Positions 30,222 through 40,876 are shown, counted from the first letter of the stretch. The stretch is 43,698 nucleotides of DNA from Mycoplasmopsis iners ATCC 19705 (GCF_000701805.1 NZ_JNJW01000004.1:1-43698), one strand, 5' to 3'. A program made the numbers and translations. Notes: generated by a model not told the origin, from the sequence alone.

Positions 30222-32244
30222 CAACAGATCAAAAAACTTTGATTACTTTACCAAAAAAGGTAATGAAGAAAATCAAAGAAAGAATGTACTAAAAAGAATT
30301 TGATTTTGAATAAAAGTAGTTTTATATACTTTTATTTTTGGTGTTACTATGACCGGATGTATTCAATCTATGGTTGTTAAAACATCATCATATTCAGGTG
30401 CTGGAACTGAGTTCTACTTAAACAAAAATGACATTGCGCCGTCTGTATCAACATTTATTGCTGGTAGCAAACCAAAAGATGATACATACTTAAAAGATGG
30501 TCAATTCTATGAATTAAAACTAGATAAAGAAAGAAACTTCCTTTTATCAAGTAGAGATAATAGTGAAACTTTAAAAGCTATTCAGACTCAAACAACCGAA
30601 AATGGTGGTGAATATGGTAAATATGCTTCATATTCATCAAGTATTCAATACGTTTTAAAAAATGGTGCTTATTCAACACAAAGCCCAATTCTTTCTCAAA
30701 ACGGTAAGTATTTATTCAAAGCAGCTTCAACAAAGAGCTATTCATCAATTTATGGTGATCAATTATCAAGCATTCAATTCTTAAATCCTTCATTTAGTAT
30801 TGCTAACTTCTTTACTCCTGTAAAGGATGGAAACGGTAATATTACAGGTTATAAATTAATTACCGATAATGATGATTTATACTCAATCAAAGGTGAATAT
30901 TGAAACAATTCAACAAAGAAATCAACTCAAGAAAAATATGTTATAGCTGAAGCTAGAACGGTTCAAGTAAAAAATACTTTCTCGGCTGATCAAGCAAACT
31001 TAGCATACAACAGAGATGTTTTAGAATTCTTATATCGTGAAACATTCTTAAATCCTTCAGAAAACTCATATTATGATGAAGCGTTTAAAAACAACGAATT
31101 TATCAATGGAGCAAATTTCATTGAAAAATACCAAAACATTATGAGAGGTATAACAACTTCCGCTACAAGACGTAGTTTAGATTGAACTTTTACTCCTAGC
31201 GAATTACATGCTTTAATCAAATATGAACAAGTATTAAATTCATATCTTAAAAATGTTGACTATTTAGGTGTTGAAAATTCAAACAACATTCCTTTAAAAG
31301 CTAAAAATGCTGATGGTGAAATAGTTGATGCAGTTGATCAAAATGGAAAAACAATTTACACAAATGTAATTAATGATGATTATCAAGCAGGCCAAAGATC
31401 AAGTGATTTAAGTAAAATGGCTTATCAAAGTGATATTCCACAAAAAGCTATTTATTCATGAAAAGGTGCTTGAGAATTAGGTCCATTCTTCGCTTTATTA
31501 GCTTATCCAATGGCTATTGTAACAGCTGGTATTAGAAATCCTTTACCAGATGCTGCTGGTTGAACAACAATTCTTGCTATTATTGTTGCTGTGCTTATCA
31601 CTCGTCTTATTGCTTTAGCATTTACTTGAAAAGCTACAATTAGTCAATCTCGTCAAGAAGAATTGAAACAAAAGAAAGCAAAAATTGATGCTAAATATGC
31701 TGAATTTAAAAACAATAAGCAAATGAAAGCAAGACAACAACAAGAAATTCAACAACTTTACAAAAAGCATGGCATTAACCCGCTTGATACTTTAATGAGT
31801 ACTCTTATTGCTCTTCCTATCTTTATAGCTATGTGAAGGGTTATTCAAAGTGTTCCATCGCTTAAATCAACACATTGATTGGGGATGGACTTCTCTGCTA
31901 CTTCTTGAAGAAATCTGATTTACGAAGGTCAATGACAATATTTAGGATTATTAATAGCTGCAATTGCTACTCAAATTCTTTCTCAACTTCTACCTCGTTT
32001 ATTAAACAGAAGAAGATTAAAACAAAGAATTACAATTGAAGAAGCAAAAGCAATCAAAAAATCAAACAAAACACAAAATATTATGCTTATTGTGTTCCTA
32101 ATTTTTACAGTTATGTTTACCGCTGGTATCCAAATCTACTGAATCTTTACAAGTATATGAACAATTTTCCAAACATTATTGATTCACTGAATTAAGAAAA
32201 CAGCATGATACCGTCGTAAATTCCTTAGCAAAGTAGCTGTCTAA
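30211..32244 (+). CDS. yidC: Membrane protein insertase YidC
   Basis: YidC/Oxa1 inserts and folds membrane proteins, with or without SecYEG. The protein is 677 residues with many TGA Trp codons. A basic N-terminus of 30 residues is followed by a hydrophobic helix ending TMTGC (Cys50), resembling a lipobox. An extracellular region of about 350 residues (55-405) follows. The conserved insertase domain (about 410-665) begins WKGAWELGPFFALLAYPM. It contains the basic cytoplasmic loop RQEELKQKKAKI...QQLYKKHGINPLDTL and the membrane helices ALPIFIAMWRVIQ, LLIAAIATQILSQLLPRLL and MLIVFLIFTVMFTAGIQIYW. The ATG at 30211-30213 overlaps rnpA. Confidence 0.95.
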
Positions 32245-32247
32245 TAG

Positions 32248-32270
32248 AAATGGCAAATCGCCATTTTTTT
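32248..32270 (+). terminator. Intrinsic terminator after yidC
   Basis: AAATGGC (32248-32254) pairs with GCCATTT (32260-32266), followed by T residues to 32270. It starts four bases past the yidC stop. Confidence 0.85.
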
Positions 32271-32323
32271 ATTTCCTCTAGTTATAAACACCTTTTTTAC
32301 ACTTATAAATTTGTAAAAGAGAA

Positions 32324-32329
32324 TATAAT
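32324..32329 (+). promoter_or_regulatory. -10 box for the PQ-loop gene and asnA
   Basis: TATAAT lies 53 bases before the next start codon and directly follows the yidC terminator, giving this pair of genes its own promoter. Confidence 0.55.
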
Positions 32330-32382
32330 TTGAAAGGTTTTTAACCATCTTTATTTATAAATAAATAATAAAAGGAAAAAAT

Positions 32383-33108
32383 ATGTACAAATTTTTCGGT
32401 ATTACTAACAACGGTAGTGCAATACCAGTAATTCTACTTATATTAAGTCTTGCTGTATTTTGCATTACACTTTCATTAGCTATCCCACAATTAATCCATT
32501 CAATAAAAGCTAAAAAAACCCATAGAGATACAAAATTTTATTCGTTTTGATTATTCTATGCTGGTCTATTAGGCTGAATTATTTTAGGTGGTTTTGGTAC
32601 AGCTAAACTTGGTGCTTCTGTTTATGCTAACACAATTTGTGTTTTCATCTATTCAGTAGTGCTTTACTTCTTATATAAAGATTCATGAGGCAAAAGAATT
32701 AAAGCTGCTTTATACATCTTAATTTCAACATTAACTGTAAATGCAGTAGTTGTTGTTTTATCTATTTTAGGCCTTTACGGTGTAATTGGCTCATTCAACG
32801 ATGCTGGCCAAAATGTTGCTGGTTTAATTGTTCCATTATTAACCACATTTGCTTTCTTACCACAAATTTTAAAAGGTTTTGAAACCAAAAACTTTGGAAG
32901 TATGTCAATTGGTATGGTTATGTTATTTGTAATTAACAACATTGGCTGAATTCTTTACTTCACCTTTGCAATAATTAATGGAGATCCATTAGCTTCATTA
33001 TTATCACCTATAGTATTCCAAACATTATCATTAATTATTTACTCATCACAATTATCATTAATGATTAGAATGAGACGTTCAAGAAAAGAAAAACACCAAA
33101 ATGTATAA
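32383..33108 (+). CDS. Polytopic membrane protein with two PQ-loop-like motifs
   Basis: The frame encodes 241 residues with several TGA Trp codons, so the standard code hides it. It is almost entirely hydrophobic, with about seven membrane helices. Two segments resemble PQ-loops: AIPQLIHSIKAKKTHRDT near residue 33 and FLPQILKGFETKNFGSMSI near residue 166. The duplicated layout resembles SWEET/PQ-loop transporters of sugars or amino acids, but no substrate can be assigned. AAAAGGAAAAAAT precedes the ATG at 32383-32385. It overlaps asnA by eight bases (the asnA ATG lies inside its last codons), so the two are coupled. A transporter role linked to asparagine or aspartate is conceivable but purely contextual. 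Confidence 0.75.
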
Positions 33109-34081
33109 ATCAAAATTAAATATTAAAGAAACACAATTAGCAATTCAAGAATTAAAATTTAGCTTTATTAAAAACCTAAGTAAAGCACTAAATTTAGTTC
33201 GTGTATCTGCTCCATTATTCGTAAGATCAAATTTAAAAATTAATGACGGTTTATCTGGCGAAGAACCTGTTTCATTTAAACCAGAACAAATAGATGATCG
33301 TCTTGAAATAGTTCATTCATTGGCTAAGTGAAAAAGAGAAGCATTAAGAAAATATCATTTTAGTCTTCACGAAGGCATCTGAACAGATATGAATGCTATT
33401 AGACAACAAGAAAATATAGATTACCTTCACTCTTATTATGTTGATCAATGAGACTGAGAAATGATTATTTCTTCAACTGATAGGAATTTAAATTTCTTAC
33501 AATCAGTTGTTAAAAAGATCTATAAAACAATTAGATTTGTTGAACATCAATTAATTTTTAACTTCCCTAGTTTAACTAAAAAATTACCTGAGGAAATTAC
33601 TTTTATTAGTTCAGCAGAACTTTTAGAAAAATATCCTAATTTATCTCCTGAAGAAAGAGAAACAGAATTCGCTAAAGAAGTTAAAGCTTTCTTTGTTTAT
33701 CAAATAGGATATCCATTAAAAGATGGTAAAAAACAGTCTTCAAGAGCTTTTGACTATGACGATTGAAATCTAAATGGAGATTTAATAGTTTATGATTATG
33801 TTAATAATAAAGCTTTAGAAATATCTTCAATGGGAATAAGAGTTAATGACGAATCATTAATTAAACAAGCTGAATTCGATAATAAAGATCAGAAATTCTT
33901 TGGCCAATATCATAGAGATATTATTAACAATTCTCTACCATTAACTATTGGTGGTGGTATTGGACAAAGTAGACTCTCTATGTTTTTATTAGAAAAAAAA
34001 CATATTGGAGAAGTTCAAGTTGGAGTTTGATCTGATGAAATAATTGAAAATTGTAAAAAAGAAGGTATTGAACTTCTATAA
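33101..34081 (+). CDS. asnA: Aspartate-ammonia ligase (asparagine synthetase A)
   Basis: AsnA makes asparagine from aspartate, ammonia and ATP. The fold is related to class II tRNA synthetases. The product has 326 residues, the typical length. Recognisable segments are [18 protein letters not shown] at the start, [46 protein letters not shown] and the C-terminal [30 protein letters not shown], all matching the family. Six TGA Trp codons occur. It is translationally coupled to the upstream PQ-loop gene and followed by a terminator. Confidence 0.95.
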
Positions 34082-34091
34082 ATTAATATTT

Positions 34092-34122
34092 AAAAGATCA
34101 GAGTTTTTTCTGGTCTTTTTTT
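34092..34122 (+). terminator. Intrinsic terminator after asnA
   Basis: AAAAGATCAGA (34092-34102) pairs with TCTGGTCTTTT (34109-34119) with one G-T pair, then a T run. It lies ten bases past the asnA stop. Confidence 0.8.
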
Positions 34123-34253
34123 ATGTCTCTTTGTTGATTTTCTTTCCAAGTTACAAAGTGCAAATTTTCCAATAATACTATAAAATAGCTTAATATGTTT
34201 TTTAGATCTTTTAAATTACATACATAGGATATTAATTCTAACCCTTTAAATAA
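34123..34253. other. Intergenic spacer with no recognisable feature
   Basis: The space between the convergent asnA and yaaA terminators holds AT-rich sequence. A minus-strand open frame crosses it and runs through both terminators. It lacks a ribosome-binding site and any recognisable protein pattern, so I do not count it as a gene. Confidence 0.5.
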
Positions 34254-34287
34254 AAATAAAAAAGTCAGAAATAAATCTAACTCTTTA
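34254..34287 (-). terminator. Intrinsic terminator of dnaA-dnaN-yaaA
   Basis: On the minus strand AAAGAGTTAGA pairs with TCTGACTTTTTT, including two G-T pairs, and is followed by more T. It overlaps the yaaA stop. Confidence 0.65.
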
Positions 34288-34500
34288 ATCTTCTTTAACA
34301 ACTTGATATAAAATATTATCCACTCAAACAACGTCGTTTACATAAACCTTAGCATTTCTGCCATTTGGTTTTCTATCGTTGTTTTTAACATCACTCATTA
34401 ATAAAAAATATTTTGCCTGTCCGCCTGTATCTATTATTCTAGCTTTTTTAAGAAATTGACCAAGAGTTATGAAATCATCTTTTATTTTTATAATATTCAT
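34285..34500 (-). CDS. yaaA: S4-domain RNA-binding protein YaaA
   Basis: This small S4-domain protein has 71 residues with one TGA Trp and is too short and interrupted to appear under the standard code. FITLGQFLKKARIIDTGGQAKYFL (about 10-33) is the YaaA signature, and the later NGRNAKVYVNDVV matches the second half of the S4 fold. It follows dnaN by three bases, the position of yaaA in Bacillus (dnaA-dnaN-yaaA-recF). YaaA is reported to act in ribosome assembly in Bacillus. No recF follows here. Confidence 0.9.
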
Positions 34501-34503
34501 TTC

Positions 34504-35607
34504 TTAACCTCTTGTTGGTGAAAGTATTTGTTTTGCATTTTCTTTTGATTTAGAAAAGATCAAGATTTTTGAAGGTTTTTCATCCATTAAAAGAACAACT
34601 TCATCTGAATAAACATTTAAAGCATCTTTAATATAGTTATAATCAACATCTAATGAAAGATTTTTTTGACCTTCATATTCAATTTCATGGCTAATTGCTA
34701 ATGATTGACCGATTTCCGGAATAATAGTAGAAACTTTTAGTTCTGATTTATTGAAGTGTAAATTAACTTTTTTATAGCCTGGAATAGTGATTACAAAAGC
34801 TTTGTTTAATAAATCAACTAATGTTTCTTTTTTAATTTTTACAACATGTTTAATCTCAGTTGTATCAAATAGATGATCAATTTTTGGATAAGTTACATCT
34901 GTAATTCTTGCTGTGATTTTAGTGTTTTTATACTCGATTCCAAATTTAGTATTGTTAAAAAATAAAATTGCTTTTTCAGGACAACCTGCAGGAATTAATT
35001 CTTTAACACTTGAAGCTAAAACTGAAATATCAAATTGTTTATCAAACAAAGTATTTGTTTTAATTGAATATCTAGCCAATCTATACCTATCTGTTGCTGT
35101 AACATCGATTGTACTATCGTGGAAGTTAAAATTAATACATTTTAATGTGTAGTCTTCATTAGAAACAGCGAAGCCAACTGATTTAACTGCATCTTTAAAT
35201 ATACTTGTACTAATTTCAATTTTCTTTTCGCCATAAATTTCTTCAAAACCTTGAAAAATATTGATTGGGCTTGGTGCTAAATTATATTTAAGTTCTGAAC
35301 AAGAAATTTGAATTTGGCCTGTTTCATCTGTTATTGTTATATCTCCTGACATTTTTTTAACAGAATTTTTAAATAATGAAGCATTGATTAAAAAACTTCC
35401 TTCTTCAACAACATTAATTTGTTCTTCATTAACATCCAATGATTTAATAATATTTACAAAACCATCTGAAGCTTTCATTGTAATTTTTTCTTCTGTTACT
35501 TCAAATAATATACATCTTAATCCGTATGAAACATTAATAAGATCAGTATATCTTGAAACTAATTCAACAGCTTCATCAAAAATTCTTTTTTTAATAATAA
35601 ATTTCAT
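34504..35607 (-). CDS. dnaN: DNA polymerase III sliding clamp (beta)
   Basis: This is the processivity clamp that encircles DNA. The protein has 367 residues with three similar domains and no TGA codon. The N-terminus MKFIIKKRIFDEAVELVSRYTD, the internal IEISTSIFKDAVKSVGFAVS... and VDYNYIKDALNVYSDEVVLLMDEKPSKILI match the family. The last residues ILSPTRG replace the usual 'LVMPMR' ending. AGGAG lies five bases before the ATG at 35605-35607, overlapping the dnaA stop. Confidence 0.96.
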   Translation of the reverse strand: MKFIIKKRIFDEAVELVSRYTDLINVSYGLRCILFEVTEEKITMKASDGFVNIIKSLDVNEEQINVVEEGSFLINASLFKNSVKKMSGDITITDETGQIQISCSELKYNLAPSPINIFQGFEEIYGEKKIEISTSIFKDAVKSVGFAVSNEDYTLKCINFNFHDSTIDVTATDRYRLARYSIKTNTLFDKQFDISVLASSVKELIPAGCPEKAILFFNNTKFGIEYKNTKITARITDVTYPKIDHLFDTTEIKHVVKIKKETLVDLLNKAFVITIPGYKKVNLHFNKSELKVSTIIPEIGQSLAISHEIEYEGQKNLSLDVDYNYIKDALNVYSDEVVLLMDEKPSKILIFSKSKENAKQILSPTRG

Positions 35608-35614
35608 AAGTCTC

Positions 35615-37015
35615 CTAATTTAATCTGTATATATCATCGCTAATTTGAGATATAGTTCTTTTTAAGTTTTGATCTTCATCTTCTAGCAATTTTTCAATTT
35701 TTTCAAGTGAATTTAATATTGTTGTATGGTCTCTATTACCGAAAATTGAACCAATTTTTTCTAATGAAAATTTTAGCTGTTCTTTTATTATTCTTATTGC
35801 TATATTTCTAGCTAAAACAACATCTTTTGTTCTGTTTTTACCAATAATATCTTTTTTAGGTACTTTGTAATATTTAGAAACATAATCAATAATTTTTTCA
35901 GGTGTAATACTTTCTTTGTTCTTTTGAATAGAAGATAAAATATTTTTTACAGTTATTAAAGTATATTTTGAATTTAATTTTTTGTCAACTTCTTGTTTAT
36001 GAAACTTAATTACATTTATTGCTTTTTGCAATTCCCTCACATTTTTAGCGAAGTTTCTTGTTATAAATTTGATACTTTCATCATCTCAACCTTCTGGATT
36101 CATTTTTTCTTGTTCAATAATAAATTTAGTTAATTTATATAAATCAGATTGGGTTGGATCAGTTATTTCCATTGGAATGCCTTGTTCTATTCTAGAAATC
36201 ATTCTGTCATCAAAACTATTTTTTAATAATTCTAAAGGTCTATCTGAAGCAAAAACAGTCATTTTTTTATCGCTGTTTCTTTGATCTAATATATTAAAAA
36301 CAATGCCTGTTGTTCCTTTTTTATTGCCTTGACCTAATATTTGAAAATCATCAAACATAATAATGTCTACTGAATTAAATTCATTTCTCATTTTTTTTAA
36401 TTTAGCTTGATTATTTTCTTGAAGTAATAATGAAATTTCAGTTGTAAAAACACTCGGATTAATTATTTTATATGACAAATTATTCTTTTTAGCTTCATTA
36501 GCAATAGCGTGCAATAAGTGAGTTTTACCTAACCCTGATTTTCCATAAATGAATGCTGGAACATACTCTGTATCACCGGTAGCTATTCTTTTAGCTAAAA
36601 CAATTGCATATTTATTAAAATCACCTTCAACATAATTTTCAAATGAAAAATTTTTTTTGACTTCAATACCTTCAACAACATTTTTTTGTTCTTTTTCTGT
36701 TTGTAAATTAACAGATTTTGTTTTAATATTTTCTTTTCAATAAAGCTTGAATGAATAATTCATTCCTAATGTTTCAGTAATTGCTAATTTAATTATTTCA
36801 TCATATTTATCAATAATTGATTTAGCTGTTTTATTAGACTGATTCGTGAAAATATAAACAATATTTTTTTCTATTTTTACAATTTGAAAAAGAGACAAAT
36901 ATTTTTTAAAAATTAAATTGTCTTGAATGTTTATTTTAATCGATTCAAGCAAAGATTTTGTTAATGCTATTAAATTTGATTTTTCTGTGATTTTATCGTC
37001 TGTGTTTTTTGTCAT
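35615..37015 (-). CDS. dnaA: Chromosomal replication initiator protein DnaA
   Basis: DnaA binds the origin and opens it. The product has 466 residues. Domain I covers about 1-90. The AAA+ domain has Walker A GKSGLGKT at 158-165 and Walker B IIMFDDFQ with Asp222-Asp223, followed by the SDRPLELL sensor region. Domain IV has KKDIIGKNRTKDVVLARNIA and the box-recognition motif GNRDHTTIL at 426-434. Two TGA Trp codons are present. No Shine-Dalgarno precedes the ATG at 37013-37015; TATATT 11 bases upstream suggests a short or absent leader. It lies next to the DnaA-box region and is cotranscribed with dnaN and yaaA. Confidence 0.97.
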
Positions 37016-37245
37016 AAATTAATAATAATATAAAGAATAAAAACCAATAATAATTAAAAAAAAAGACAAGTTTTTTAGCACTTATCCACATTGTTATTTT
37101 TACTAAAAAGCCTTTAAAATAGATATTAAATAGATTTCCACAGTTATCCACAATTGTATTTTTTTAACTATGTTGATAACTCCATAAAAACTAATAAAAA
37201 ACTGTTAATAAATTTAATAAAAAAATATTTCATTATAATAATTTT
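37016..37245. other. Probable replication origin (oriC) between dnaA and recD2
   Basis: This 230-base, extremely AT-rich spacer carries two perfect DnaA boxes TTATCCACA on the plus strand (37082-37090 and 37144-37152). A one-mismatch box lies on the minus strand (37171-37179, TTATCAACA when reversed). Long A and T runs flank them and could serve as the unwinding element. The neighbouring genes (dnaA, dnaN, rpmH, rnpA, yidC) are the classic origin cluster. A further 8/9 match (34316-34324) lies inside yaaA. Confidence 0.75.
37234..37239 (+). promoter_or_regulatory. -10 box for a leaderless recD2 transcript
   Basis: TATAAT ends six bases before the recD2 ATG at 37246. No Shine-Dalgarno is present, so transcription probably starts at or near the start codon, as for rpmG. 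Confidence 0.6.
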
Positions 37246-39378
37246 ATGAACTCAAAAGATTATAAAAATAAAGAAACAAACAATTCGTTTAAAGGAAGAT
37301 TTATTCAAATAATTAAAGGTGGCGAAAGTTTAGATTGAGCTTATACTTTTGCAAAATTTAAAACTAACAAAAATAAGGAAATTTTTGTTTATTTAACTAA
37401 AAATGTTATTGATCTAAATACTTTTTATGAAATTGAAACCATCTTTGACGAAGAGAGAAGAACTTATAGAATTGAAAAATTATCTGTTTCTGAACCGAAA
37501 AATGAAGAAATAGAAAAAATAATTATTGAAAATGTAAAAGGTTTAGGTGTTAAAAAAATAGAAAAAGTTAAAAAAACCTATGGTCAAAATTGAATTGATG
37601 AAGCAAAAAATCATAATTATTACATTGATTTATTTGGACAACAGATAAGTGAAGATTTAGAACAGATAATTTTAAAATTAAATGACCAAAATTTTTCTTT
37701 TTTTGTTAATAACAATTTATCTCTGCTCCACAATAAATTAGTTGAACTATATGGGCAAATTGATTTTTTAGAAATATTTAAAAACCAAAATGTTTATGAC
37801 CTTTTTATAGAATATGATTTAGATTTTAATCAGGTTCATTTATTTGCACAATTGCTTTATTCAGACATCTTAGACAACAAAAAAATCTTTTGAATAATTA
37901 AAGGAATAATTTTTTATTATTTATCAAAACAATATTTATCCAACAACACACGTATTCAATATAACATAAACGAAATTCATGCTTTTGTATCAAAATATTT
38001 CTGTTTAGATTTAAATTTATTAGAAGAAAATATTCAGAAATTATTTGATGAAAAAGAATTGATTTTTTTTGAATCAGATTTGACTTTTTCATCTATGAAA
38101 ATGTATTATAAGGAAAAAGAGATAGTTGATTTTTTAATAGATTTAAAACAAAGAAATTCAAACAATATTACTGAAGTTTATAAATCAAATAAATGATCAA
38201 AAAAACAAGAAGAAGCTTTTTTAAAAGCAATTAATAATTCAATTTCTATAATTTCAGGCTACCCTGGTACAGGTAAATCTTATGTAATTAGTGGGATTTA
38301 TGATTATTTAATAAATGAAAAAATTTACAAAGAAAGTGAAATTGAAATCTTAACTCCTACTGGAAGAGCTGCTTCTAACTTAATTAAAAAAGGTTTAAAA
38401 GCAAGAACAATTCACAGTTTTCTTAAATTAGAAAAAACAGAAAAAATAAAATCGGTTGATAATTCTCCTAAAACTAATACTAAAGTAATCATAATTGATG
38501 AATTTTCAATGGTTAATATTGACTTATTTCATTTTTTAATAAAAATGTGTCCAAACATAGAAAAAATGATTTTAGTCGGCGATTGATATCAACTACCATG
38601 TATTGGTCCTGGGAATATGCTTGATGAATTAATGAAATCTAATTATTTTAATTCAACTGAGTTGGATGAAATATTTAGAACCGATAAACAAGAAATAGCT
38701 AATCACTTCATAGGTATAAAAAACAATTCACTTGTTGATTTAGGAACTAATTCAGTTAATTTTTTTGAAATTAAAAAAGATGAATTAATGAATAAAATTA
38801 CACAATTGTTTTCTGAGAGAACAAAAAAATTTGGAATAGATAATGTAATAATTCTTACTCCTATGAATAATTATGTTAAAAGCATAAATGAAATAATTCA
38901 AAAAAGCAGATTGAATAACGAAGAAATACAAGATAAGCCTTTTGACTTATTATTTGAAAATAAACCAATTTATATAGGAGATAAACTAATTCAAATAGTT
39001 AACGATTATCAAAAAGACGTTTACAATGGTGAAATTGGCTTTTTCAAAGGTGTAAAAAATAGTAAAGCAATTGTTGATTTTGACTATAAAACAGTCGAAT
39101 ATGAATTAAATGAAGTTAAAGAAAATTTAAGATTAGCTTATGCTATAACAATTCATAAATTCCAAGGATCTGAAACCGATTCAGTTATTTTTACAGTTTT
39201 TTCAGATTTTTTACATATGCTTAATAATAAATTAATATATACAGCTACCTCAAGAGCAAAAGAAAACTTAACTATAATTGGCAATTTTTCTTTATATAGT
39301 GAAAAAATATATAATAAAAATAATAATAAATACATAAAAACTTCGATGTTAGATTTAATTAATCAAAGAAAGGCTTAA
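37246..39378 (+). CDS. recD2: RecD2-type SF1B DNA helicase
   Basis: This is a 5'-3' DNA helicase of the RecD2/TraA group that acts without RecBC. It has 710 residues. The N-terminal part (about 1-330) carries the RecD2 OB-like and HhH-like regions (IENVKGLGVKKIEKVKKTYG). The helicase core has Walker A GYPGTGKS at 338-345, motif Ia LTPTGRAASNL, Walker B IIIDEFSMV with Asp418-Glu419, motif III LVGDWYQLPCIGPGNML, motif V/VI AYAITIHKFQGSETDSVIF and YTATSRAKENL. Several TGA codons break it in standard code. The start is chosen from the -10 box and the lack of any later Met with a ribosome site. It directly abuts the origin and is probably cotranscribed with pth-tilS. Confidence 0.93.
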
Positions 39379-39379
39379 G

Positions 39380-39958
39380 ATGAAATTGATCGTAGGATTA
39401 GGCAACCCAGGTAAACAATATGAATTCACAAGACACAATGTTGGTTTTTTAGTAGTAGATAAAATTTTAAAAAATTTGAACTTGTCTTTAAATAAAGAAA
39501 AATTCAATGGTAAATTTGTATTAGCTGATGATTTAATTATTGCTAAACCAGAAACTTATATGAATAACTCAGGTTATTTTGTTCAAGTATTAAGTAATTT
39601 TTATAAAATAGATCCAAGTGATATTATGGTTATTTATGACGACAAAGATTTTGATTTAGGGCAAGCAGCAATAAAAATCGGAGGATCTTCAGCAGGTCAT
39701 AATGGTGTTGAAAGTATCAGAACACAATTAAGTAGTAATGAATTTAAAAAAATGAGAATAGGAATTGGTAAAAGCGAAACATTGCCCCTTAAAGACTATG
39801 TATTATCAAATTTTAAACAAAACGAATTACCAGTTTTAAGTGAAGTAATTAATTTAGCTGCTGAAGCCGCAGTTTCTTTTGGTTTTAATGATATAAAAAC
39901 AGTAATGGACAAATTCAATGTTAATAGAAAAAAGAAAAACATTAGTTTTAGCAGTTAG
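39380..39958 (+). CDS. pth: Peptidyl-tRNA hydrolase
   Basis: Pth recycles peptidyl-tRNA released from stalled ribosomes. The protein has 192 residues, the family length, and lacks TGA codons. GLGNPGKQYEFTRHNVGF (6-23) contains catalytic His19 and Asn9. YDDKDFDLG (86-94) contains the catalytic-pair Asp, and GGSSAGHNGVESI and MRIGIG are conserved. One base separates it from the recD2 stop, with AAAGG upstream. Its last 41 bases overlap tilS. Confidence 0.97.
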   Translation: MKLIVGLGNPGKQYEFTRHNVGFLVVDKILKNLNLSLNKEKFNGKFVLADDLIIAKPETYMNNSGYFVQVLSNFYKIDPSDIMVIYDDKDFDLGQAAIKIGGSSAGHNGVESIRTQLSSNEFKKMRIGIGKSETLPLKDYVLSNFKQNELPVLSEVINLAAEAAVSFGFNDIKTVMDKFNVNRKKKNISFSS

Positions 39959-40814
39959 TGGTGGACCAGACTCTATGTTTTTGCTTTATTGAGCTATAAA
40001 AAAGTTTAAAAAAGCAAAAATTATTGTTTGTTCGATGAATTACAATCTAAGAATTGATTCTGAAAAAGACAATTTATTAGTGAAACAATTTTGCGAAAAC
40101 AATAGTGTTGTTTTTGAGTATAAATCGGTCGATTCTTTAAATGATTTAAGATACAAAAACACAAATTTTGAAAATCAAGCAAGACTAGATAGATATTTGT
40201 TTTTTAAAGACATTTATCAAAAATATAATGCGAATTTATTGCTTTTAGCCCATCATAAAGATGATTTTTTAGAAACAGCAATGTTACAAAAAAATGCTTC
40301 AAAATCCCTATTTCATTATGGAATTCGTCAAAAAAATAAATTATTAGATATGAATATTTATCGCCCTTTTTTGTTTAAATACTATAAGAATCAAATATTA
40401 AGCAAATGTTCTAAATATGGAATTGATTTTATGCTTGATTACACAAATCATTCAGATGATTATGCTAGAAACAAAATTAGAAACAATTTATTGTCTTTAA
40501 CCTTTAAAGAAAAGGAAGTTTTATTAAATAGTTTTAAAAAAATAAACAAAAACAATTCTGTAAAAGAAAAAAGAGTTGATAAAGAATTAGCAAGCTGAAA
40601 AAAAGCAGTTTATTCACAAGAATTTTTTGACCAATTAACCTACAAAAAAGAAGTTTTATATAAACTTATTCATAATAATTTTCTTAACATTAATATAACA
40701 GATGGAAAATTAAATTCCCTAATTGATTTTGTACAATCACAAAACAGAACATCAAAATATAAATTAAAAGACGGTTTATATTTATTCAAAGAAAAAGGTA
40801 AACTATTAATATAG
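39918..40814 (+). CDS. tilS: tRNA(Ile)-lysidine synthase
   Basis: TilS modifies C34 of the CAU-anticodon tRNA(Ile) to lysidine, so that AUA is read as Ile. The protein has 298 residues, consisting of the ATP-PPi-type catalytic domain plus a short tail; the C-terminal domain of Bacillus TilS is missing, as is common in mycoplasmas. The P-loop SGGPDS is at 14-19. CSMNYNLR, NQARLDRYLFFK and LAHHKDDFLET give the remaining active-site pattern. Three TGA codons are present. The ATG at 39918-39920 is the only one that keeps the P-loop, so the 41-base overlap with pth is real. The start has only a weak ribosome site, suggesting coupling. Confidence 0.93.
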
Positions 40815-40842
40815 TTTATTTTTTATTAATATTAGTTTTCTT

Positions 40843-40848
40843 TATAAT
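40843..40848 (+). promoter_or_regulatory. -10 box for ftsH
   Basis: TATAAT lies 28 bases before the ftsH start codon, in the short spacer after tilS. Confidence 0.6.
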
Positions 40849-40876
40849 ATCAATATTAATAAAAAGAAAGGAAAAA

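Noticed and set aside
34098-34331. Minus-strand open frame of 77 codons between asnA and yaaA
   Set aside because: It runs through two intrinsic terminators and the yaaA 3' end in another frame, lacks a ribosome-binding site and resembles no protein family.
37000-37250. CRISPR-like or tandem repeats at the AT-rich origin and other spacers
   Set aside because: The repeated words are DnaA boxes and homopolymer runs; no regularly spaced repeats of CRISPR size occur anywhere in the window.
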